Positions 12,952 to 18,488 of a stretch of DNA of 18,488 nucleotides are shown piece after piece. Positions within the stretch are counted from its first letter, which is position 1. Every line of letters starts with the position of its first letter. The DNA is from MAG-121220-bin8 sp965655865 (GTDB taxonomy: Bacteria > Bacteroidota > Bacteroidia > Flavobacteriales > Flavobacteriaceae), in contig CBFHJJ010000025.1 of NCBI GenBank assembly GCA_965655865.1, forward strand, positions 1 to 18,488, given 5' to 3'. The position numbers and the translations under genes were made by a program. The notes beneath the pieces were generated by a model, which was not told the DNA's origin, ran no database searches, and saw nothing but the letters and a program-made list of their open reading frames with translations.

Positions 12952-14497
12952 TTATATTGGGAATTAAAGTTTCAATATCTCCTGCTAGTTTTTTTTGTTT
13001 AATAAGTTCCTGGTGAAGTTTTAAAATTTCATTTTTATATTTTGGATTATAAAATTCGTTTTTTAGTTCATATGGGTCTTTAATTAGATCGTAATACTCC
13101 CAAGCTTTTTCAGATTTCACCTTGCTTGTGTTTTTTTTGTTTAGTCCTTCACCATAGAAATAAATCAATTTATTTTTTTTACTTCTTATCCCTAAGTGAG
13201 CTGGCCTTACAGGGCTGTGTTCCCAATATCTATAATATGTAAATTCTCTAGCATGTAAATTATTTCTTGACTCCAAAGCTTTTTTAAAGCTTTTGCCTTG
13301 AAATGATTTAGGAGATTTAATTCCAGCATAATCAAGAAATAATGACGGAATGTCTAGATTTAAAATTAAATCATCAATTCTTTGAGATTTTAAAATTTTA
13401 TTAGGATAACTAATGACAAAAGGCATTCTTGAAGATTCTTCGTACATCATTCTTTTGTCAAAAAATCCATGTTCTCCTAAAAAATAACCTTGATCTGAAG
13501 TATAAATTATGATTGTGTTGTTGATTTGATCAGACTTTTTTAAATGGTCAATAATTTTTTGAAGATTGTCATCAATTGAGGCAGCACATCTTAAAAAATC
13601 TTTTACAAATTTTTGATATGAAAAAGATCTTATTTCTTCTTTTGACATATTTTCAATTGAAAAAGGCATTCCAGGGTATTTAGTGTCAGAGTTGTGATCT
13701 TTGTTTTTAGAATAATTTAACCATCGGTTGGTTAAAATTTCAAGTTGTTGACCACTAAAACTTCTGCCAGAACTGGAAGGAATATAATCATGTAGAGATT
13801 CTGGCTCGGGAATAGTAATATTTTTCAAAAACTCGTTGTGTCTTTCTGGATAATCAAAAGGCTCATGAGTGGCTTTGAAATGTGTCATAAGGAAAAAAGG
13901 TTTAGCAGATTTTCTTTCCTTAAGCCATTTGATAGTAGAATTTCCTATCACGTCAGATGAAAACCCGGGTTCTTCAACACCACCTTTGTATCCATCCTCC
14001 CAATTTTCTTTAGTTTTAAAGACAGGGTTATTGTACTTGCCTTGTCCGGGCAGAACTTTATAGTAATCAAATCCAGATGGTTCTTTTTTTAAATGCCATT
14101 TGCCAATTAAGGCAGTTTGATAACCGTTATTATTTAAAATTTTAGCAACGTTAAGACTATCCGGGCTTAAATGATCGCTAAGCGTGTAGACCCCGTTCAG
14201 GTGACTGTACTGCCCAGTTAGAATTGAGGCTCTACTTGGGACACAAATAGAATTTGTACAAAACATGTTATTAAGCACTGTGCCATTATTTGCTAAATAT
14301 TTAATAGCATCATTTTTAACGTAATTATCTAATATTCCATTATAAATTCCCCAAGCCTGTGAGGTGTGGTCATCAGCCATAATAAATAAAATATTTGGTC
14401 TTATTTCAGTTTTATTTGTATTGCATGAGGAAATAGAGAAAAATAATATCAATACAATAAACAGATTTTTCAAAGTTTTAATAATTGAATAAAACAT
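12941..14497 (-). CDS. Cys-type sulfatase lipoprotein, family S1
   Basis: This 518-residue sulfatase is anchored as a lipoprotein (FSISSC, acylated Cys25) and is expected to desulfate glycans at the outer membrane or periplasm. The formylglycine signature is intact: CVPSRASILTG with Cys85, Pro87, Ser88 and Arg89. Metal ligands fit Asp42-Asp43 (MADDH) and Asp335-Gln336 (SDQGYFLGEHG). Lys133 and His135 (GKWHLKKEP) and His211 (THEPFDYPERH) complete the active site. The overall pattern is close to N-acetylglucosamine/mucin or heparan type sulfatases, but the exact S1 subfamily cannot be fixed by eye. It needs an anaerobic-type maturase (anSME) encoded elsewhere. It is the first gene of the operon, and its neighbour's start lies inside its last codons. 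A sulfatase beside a sialidase suggests sulfated sialoglycans as substrate. Confidence 0.93.
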   Translation of the reverse strand: MFYSIIKTLKNLFIVLILFFSISSCNTNKTEIRPNILFIMADDHTSQAWGIYNGILDNYVKNDAIKYLANNGTVLNNMFCTNSICVPSRASILTGQYSHLNGVYTLSDHLSPDSLNVAKILNNNGYQTALIGKWHLKKEPSGFDYYKVLPGQGKYNNPVFKTKENWEDGYKGGVEEPGFSSDVIGNSTIKWLKERKSAKPFFLMTHFKATHEPFDYPERHNEFLKNITIPEPESLHDYIPSSSGRSFSGQQLEILTNRWLNYSKNKDHNSDTKYPGMPFSIENMSKEEIRSFSYQKFVKDFLRCAASIDDNLQKIIDHLKKSDQINNTIIIYTSDQGYFLGEHGFFDKRMMYEESSRMPFVISYPNKILKSQRIDDLILNLDIPSLFLDYAGIKSPKSFQGKSFKKALESRNNLHAREFTYYRYWEHSPVRPAHLGIRSKKNKLIYFYGEGLNKKNTSKVKSEKAWEYYDLIKDPYELKNEFYNPKYKNEILKLHQELIKQKKLAGDIETLIPNINEI

Positions 14498-14552
14498 AAA
14501 AACATGTGTAATAAATATTTAATTTAGAAAAAAAATTTGATCCTGTATTAAA

Positions 14553-16631
14553 ATGAGTAACATTAAACTTTATTTTCTAATTTTTATTATGAGCTCAAAT
14601 TCTCTATTATCCCAAGACATGGAAAATAATTTAGCAAATGAAAAAAGTTTATACCTAAAGCAACACGCTACCAATCCTGTTAACTGGTTCCCATGGAATG
14701 AAGAAGCTTTGTCCTTAGCTAAAAACTCAGATAAATTACTTTTAATTAGTGTAGGATATTCATCTTGTCATTGGTGTCATGTTATGGAAGAAGAAAGTTT
14801 TACAAATGACGATGTTGCTAATGTTATGAATTCAAATTTCATTAATATTAAAGTTGACAGAGAAGAAAGACCAGATTTAGACGAAATCTACATGAAAGCA
14901 TTGGTTTTAATGACAGGAAGTGGAGGTTGGCCAATGAATATTATAGCTCTTCCAGATGGCACACCAATTTGGGGAGGAACTTACGTCCCAAAGACACAAT
15001 GGATTCAGGTTTTGAATCAGGTTAGTGGGTTTTATAAGACTAGAAAACCAGACGTCTTAGAATATGCTAATAGCGTAAGAGAGGGTGTAAAAAAAGAAGC
15101 TTTAGTAAAACCATCTCCAAGAGATGAAACATATTCAAGTGAGCTACAAATTGAGCTAGCTGAAAAAGCTTTTAAATATTCAGACAAAATAAACGGGGGA
15201 ATTGGCAGTGGTCAGAAATTTCCTTTACCCTCAATGTTAAATTTCTTTATGAGATTTTCAAATGAGTATAGTAATCAAGAAATGAATGATTTTGTTTACA
15301 ACTCTCTAATGCAAATCTCCCGAGGAGGAATAAATGACAGAATTGACGGAGGCTTCCACAGATACACTGTTGATAATGCATGGCATATTCCTCACTTTGA
15401 AAAAATGCTATACGATAATGCCCAACTCTTGAGTGTGTATTCAAGTGCTTTTAAATTATTTAAAGAAGAACGTTTCAAATCGGAACTTTACAATATTTAT
15501 AGATTCTTAGAGTCTAAGATGACAGGAGATGATAATCTTATTTATTCAAGTATTTCTGCTGACACAAATTATAAGGACGGAACAAAAAGTGAAGGTGACT
15601 TTTACGTATGGCAAGTAGAAGAATTAAAGAAAATTTTGAATGAAGACTTTAAGTGGGTTTCAGAATATTATAATATAAATGAAACAGGCTATTGGGAAAA
15701 TGATAGGTATGTTTTTTATCAAACGATTTCTGATAAAGATTTTTCTAAAAAAGAAGGCATTACATTAATAGAATTTAATAATAAATTAAACGAGATAAAT
15801 TCTTTACTGAAAAAAGAGCGAGAAAAAAGAGTTCATCCGATAATTGATTCTAAAATAATTTTCTCATGGAATGCATTAACTATTAGAGGTTTAGTTGACA
15901 GCTATAAAACAACAAAAGATCCGATTTTTCTAAATAAAGCTCTGTTAATAAATTCTTCATTATCAAAAACTATGATTGATAATAATATAATAAGACATAC
16001 TAGCAGCGGTCCTGCTGAGGTTTTGTTTTTTGAAGACTACAGCTATTACATTGACGCCCTTATAGGTCTTTACGAAATTACCTTTGATGAAACTTATTTA
16101 AAATTTGCAGATCAATTAACAGCTTTTTCTAACGAAAAATTTAAAGAAGAGTCAGGGTTTTACAGATTTTCAACCAATCAAGGAAGTTTATTTGCAGATA
16201 CATTAATTAATCTTCAAGATGGAGTTACGCCATCTGCAAATTCCGTAATGAATTTTAATTTATTTAGACTTGGTCATTTTTATGGAAACAAGGACTATTT
16301 ATTACAATCTAAAACAATGATAAATAACGTGAGCGAAACAATAAAAGATAGAGTTACAGATCATTTGTTATGGCTTTACAACTCACATAATTATTCTCAA
16401 AAGTTTTATGAAATTGCAATCTCTGGTAATAATGCTATTGCAAAAGCAGAAGAGTTAATGGATGAATATTTGCCGAACGCTTTAGTAGCTGCTTCTAAAA
16501 GCGTGTCCGAGCTTTATTTACTAAAAGACAGATATTTCAAGGACGAAACTTATATATATGTATGTGTAGATAACACTTGTAAGTTCCCTGTTACAAAAGT
16601 TTTAAAGGCTCTAGAACTAATGAAAGATTAA
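14553..16631 (+). CDS. Thioredoxin-domain protein, YyaL/SSP411 type
   Basis: This 692-residue protein is of the COG1331 type (YyaL, mammalian SPATA20). An N-terminal thioredoxin-like domain (about residues 25-185) contains the redox pair Cys72-His-Trp-Cys75 in GYSSCHWCHVMEEESF, the VDREERPDLDEIYM stretch and the GSGGWPMN loop. A long alpha-helical six-hairpin-like domain follows (about 190-690), with WHIPHFEKMLYDNAQLL and a late LLWLYNSHN region. Full length and intact motifs indicate a functional protein. Unlike most family members it appears to begin with a signal peptide (residues 1-20, ending LLSQ), so it may act in the periplasm. Its biochemical role is unknown in the family. It is divergent from the sulfatase gene with 55 bases between starts, and its stop overlaps that of the response regulator by three bases. 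Confidence 0.9.
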   Translation: MSNIKLYFLIFIMSSNSLLSQDMENNLANEKSLYLKQHATNPVNWFPWNEEALSLAKNSDKLLLISVGYSSCHWCHVMEEESFTNDDVANVMNSNFINIKVDREERPDLDEIYMKALVLMTGSGGWPMNIIALPDGTPIWGGTYVPKTQWIQVLNQVSGFYKTRKPDVLEYANSVREGVKKEALVKPSPRDETYSSELQIELAEKAFKYSDKINGGIGSGQKFPLPSMLNFFMRFSNEYSNQEMNDFVYNSLMQISRGGINDRIDGGFHRYTVDNAWHIPHFEKMLYDNAQLLSVYSSAFKLFKEERFKSELYNIYRFLESKMTGDDNLIYSSISADTNYKDGTKSEGDFYVWQVEELKKILNEDFKWVSEYYNINETGYWENDRYVFYQTISDKDFSKKEGITLIEFNNKLNEINSLLKKEREKRVHPIIDSKIIFSWNALTIRGLVDSYKTTKDPIFLNKALLINSSLSKTMIDNNIIRHTSSGPAEVLFFEDYSYYIDALIGLYEITFDETYLKFADQLTAFSNEKFKEESGFYRFSTNQGSLFADTLINLQDGVTPSANSVMNFNLFRLGHFYGNKDYLLQSKTMINNVSETIKDRVTDHLLWLYNSHNYSQKFYEIAISGNNAIAKAEELMDEYLPNALVAASKSVSELYLLKDRYFKDETYIYVCVDNTCKFPVTKVLKALELMKD

Positions 16632-17323
16632 TTAAAGTTAACCACCAAGTTCTTAAAGTCATCCTTGTAGCTTCCGCCAATTTTATAAGGCTTTTTGTTT
16701 ATGTAGGCATTGCTGCCGTCAATTACATCAATTTTTTGAATAGCCGCTGTAGTAGATCGGTGTATTCTAATAAACTTATTTCTAGGCAAAGATTCTGTAA
16801 ACGAAGTTAGGGTGGTATGAACAATAAAGTTTTTGTTTTTAGTGACTATTTTGATATAATCTTTTAAACTTTCTATGACTAAAATATCATCAAAATTTAT
16901 TTTGACATTTAATTTGTTAACTCTGACGAAAACAAAATCAAGATCAAGGCTTTTTTCATTTCTAACTCTAGTAATCGCCTTGTAAGCTTTATCTACAGCT
17001 TTTTCAAATCTTTCAAACGGGATAGGCTTCATCAAATAATCAACTACATTTAAATCGTAACCATCAATAGCATAATCTGAATGTGCACTTGTAATAATTG
17101 TTTTAGGAGGGTTTTCTAAATTTTTTAAAAAACTAATACCATCGACAAACGGCATATTAATATCCAAAAACATGAGATCAACTTTTTCTTTCTTAATTGT
17201 GCTTAAAGATTCGTTAGCATTTGAAAAAGTTCCAATACAGTTTAAAAAATCAATTTTTTTAACAAAATTTTCTATTACTTTAATAGCTAAAGGCTCATCG
17301 TCTAATATTATACAACTGATCAT
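16628..17323 (-). CDS. LytTR-family response regulator
   Basis: This 231-residue response regulator has an N-terminal receiver domain (residues 1-120): acidic pocket Asp8-Asp9, phospho-acceptor Asp54 (MFLDINMP), the Thr/Ser switch at Ser79 (ITSAHS) and Lys99 (LMKPIPF). The C-terminal LytTR DNA-binding domain covers about residues 128-228, with FVRVNKLNVKINFDDILVIES at its start, DYIKI, and FIRIHRSTTAAIQKIDVI near the end. LytTR proteins bind pairs of short direct repeats on one helix face. The gene overlaps the upstream sensor kinase gene by four bases, so the two are translationally coupled. The likely target is its own promoter, where a matching repeat pair is seen at 18399-18431. The signal and regulon are unknown. 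Confidence 0.95.
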   Translation of the reverse strand: MISCIILDDEPLAIKVIENFVKKIDFLNCIGTFSNANESLSTIKKEKVDLMFLDINMPFVDGISFLKNLENPPKTIITSAHSDYAIDGYDLNVVDYLMKPIPFERFEKAVDKAYKAITRVRNEKSLDLDFVFVRVNKLNVKINFDDILVIESLKDYIKIVTKNKNFIVHTTLTSFTESLPRNKFIRIHRSTTAAIQKIDVIDGSNAYINKKPYKIGGSYKDDFKNLVVNFN

Positions 17324-18393
17324 AGTTTTATTTTAAGGTGTGCAATATATTTATTTTTTTTTTCAATTATGTCAAGACTGTAATAATCAGGCCCATAATT
17401 TAATTCTAGTCTTTTTTTAAGATTTGTAAGCCCTATACCACCAATTTGACCTTTTATTTTTTTGGTTTGATTTTCAAAGGAATTTTCAACTCTAAAATCT
17501 AAAAGATTTTTAGTTGCCTTCAAATCAATATTAATATATCCGTTTTTTTTAGAATTTCTAGCTCCGTGTTTAAATGCATTTTCAACAAGAGGAATAAGTA
17601 TTAGAGGCTTAACTATTGTTTTTTTTGTTTTACCACTTATATTAAAATTCACTTTTAAAGTTTCATCGTATCTTAATTTTTCAATATCAATGTAATCTTT
17701 TATGTGAGAAACTTCATTTTTTAGCGTTTGAAATTCTTTGCCAGTTTCATATAAAAAGTACTTCATTAAATCAGAAAGCTTCAAAATTAAATCGGGAGCC
17801 TTATCTGATTTATCAATAGTTAAAGAATATAAATTATTTAAAGTGTTAAAAAAAAAGTGTGGTTGAATTTGAGATCTTAAATATTTTAACTCACTTTCCA
17901 AAAGTATTTCGTTAGTTCTTGCAAGATATTCTCTTTGCTTAATCCAGTCGATAGCTAATTTAATAGCCGTAACAAAAGCGATGACATAAATTTCACCTAG
18001 AATAAAGGTGGTTGTGTAGGAGAGGTCAATTTTGGAAGTTATTCCTGCGTATTCAGGCATTACATCTCCGCTTGTGAAATAATAAGCGATTTGAAATTTT
18101 AAGATTAGAGCAACTCCCAAACTAATAAAAAGAAGGGTAAAAAACTCAATGCCTTTTCCATTAAAAAGTTTTGGAAGAAGATAAAATATAAATACGTACG
18201 ATAAGATAATATGAAATGGGAACTCAATAATATTAGATTTAATAGAGTACGCATAGTCATCATAAAAACTTCCCCATCTAACAGTGTTAAAAGTAAAGTA
18301 ACCTAACCAAAATAAAATTTGACTTGAAATAGGGATAGACGAAATCTTATTATAGGTAGGGTTAGTGAATAATGCTCTTTTACTAATTTTCAT
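17320..18393 (-). CDS. LytS-type sensor histidine kinase
   Basis: This 357-residue membrane kinase pairs with the LytTR regulator. The N-terminal half has four hydrophobic segments (about residues 22-38, 54-74, 82-105, 127-149) with short loops and no periplasmic sensor domain. The signal is therefore probably sensed within the membrane. A short coiled segment (150-172) leads to the His_kinase (PF06580) block, with phospho-acceptor His179 in QIQPHFFFNTLNNL. The HATPase domain follows with its N-box LVENAFKHG (269-277) and its G-box GGIGLTNLKKRL (318-329). The ATG at 18393 is the first Met, downstream of a TTTG/TATTTATA promoter-like pair. The gene is transcribed with the regulator, whose start lies inside this gene's last codons. 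Confidence 0.93.
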   Translation of the reverse strand: MKISKRALFTNPTYNKISSIPISSQILFWLGYFTFNTVRWGSFYDDYAYSIKSNIIEFPFHIILSYVFIFYLLPKLFNGKGIEFFTLLFISLGVALILKFQIAYYFTSGDVMPEYAGITSKIDLSYTTTFILGEIYVIAFVTAIKLAIDWIKQREYLARTNEILLESELKYLRSQIQPHFFFNTLNNLYSLTIDKSDKAPDLILKLSDLMKYFLYETGKEFQTLKNEVSHIKDYIDIEKLRYDETLKVNFNISGKTKKTIVKPLILIPLVENAFKHGARNSKKNGYINIDLKATKNLLDFRVENSFENQTKKIKGQIGGIGLTNLKKRLELNYGPDYYSLDIIEKKNKYIAHLKIKL

Positions 18394-18398
18394 TTAGT

Positions 18399-18431
18399 TT
18401 AACTATAAATAGTATCGTATTAACTATAAAT
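18399..18431. promoter_or_regulatory. Perfect 12-base direct repeat, candidate LytTR operator
   Basis: The 12-mer TTAACTATAAAT occurs at 18399-18410 and again at 18420-18431, exactly 21 bases apart, just upstream of the kinase-regulator operon. Read on the minus strand each unit is ATTTATAGTTAA, which contains the GTT core of the published LytTR half-site ([TA][AC][CA]GTTN[AG][TG], spacer 12-13 bases). The 21-base period fits that spacing. Not every position agrees with the consensus. Autoregulation by the adjacent LytTR regulator is the likely reading. Confidence 0.6.
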
Positions 18432-18435
18432 CAAA
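18404..18435 (-). promoter_or_regulatory. Candidate promoter of the LytS/LytTR operon
   Basis: On the minus strand a TTTG (18432-18435) and TATTTATA (18404-18411) are separated by 20 bases. This agrees with the Bacteroidota -33/-7 arrangement (TTTG, 19-21 bases, TAnnTTTG), although the -7 box matches only partly. The -7 box overlaps the proximal direct repeat and the TTTG abuts the distal one. A bound regulator would therefore sit on the promoter. The implied 5' leader is only a few bases. Confidence 0.4.
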
Positions 18436-18488
18436 GCATGTTATATAAAAACTTATGATTTTTTATTTATAAATTACTAATTTAAAAA

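Overview
The window comes from an AT-rich member of the Bacteroidota, most likely a marine Flavobacteriia-type bacterium with a compact genome. The evidence is a SusC/SusD pair, lipoproteins with the short MKK...SSC leader, exported proteins with signal peptides ending in ...SQ or ...GQ, the near absence of Shine-Dalgarno sequences, a LytS/LytTR two-component pair, and very short or overlapping gene junctions. No phage, insertion sequence, CRISPR array or ribosomal RNA was seen.

Layout. Bases 1-2679 hold the C-terminal part of a SusC-type TonB-dependent porin and a complete SusD-type lipoprotein, closed by a strong intrinsic terminator (2765-2801). Bases 2824-5482 carry an SGNH/GDSL esterase lipoprotein, an exported DinB-like protein, a small reverse-strand membrane protein, and a DUF805-like membrane protein paired with a secreted TonB C-terminal-domain protein. 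Bases 5546-7249 (minus strand) are an ammonium block: amt, then glnK, then a tRNA-Ala(GGC) only 14 bases after glnK. Bases 7439-9217 (plus strand) carry an MFS transporter and mscL.

Bases 9219-14497 (minus strand) are a degradative region. It has a class-C beta-lactamase-like serine hydrolase, an unrecognised 45-residue basic ORF on the plus strand, and a tight three-gene operon of sulfatase lipoprotein, AmiE/YbbE-like serine hydrolase and GH33 sialidase. Reading divergently from the operon is a 692-residue YyaL/SSP411-type thioredoxin-domain protein with an export signal. The window closes with a LytTR response regulator and its LytS-type kinase (16628-18393, minus strand). A perfect 12-base direct repeat at 21-base spacing lies just upstream of the kinase gene.

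How the genes fit together. The SusCD pair would import oligomers across the outer membrane. The sulfatase, sialidase, SGNH esterase and serine hydrolases would trim sulfated, sialylated or acylated glycans (or peptidoglycan fragments) at the surface or in the periplasm. Nitrogen uptake is served by amt/glnK, whose PII protein lacks the usual uridylylated tyrosine. The most interesting points are the sulfatase/AmiE-like/sialidase operon, the candidate LytTR autoregulatory operator, the tRNA placed directly behind glnK, the altered PII T-loop, and the 45-residue ORF.
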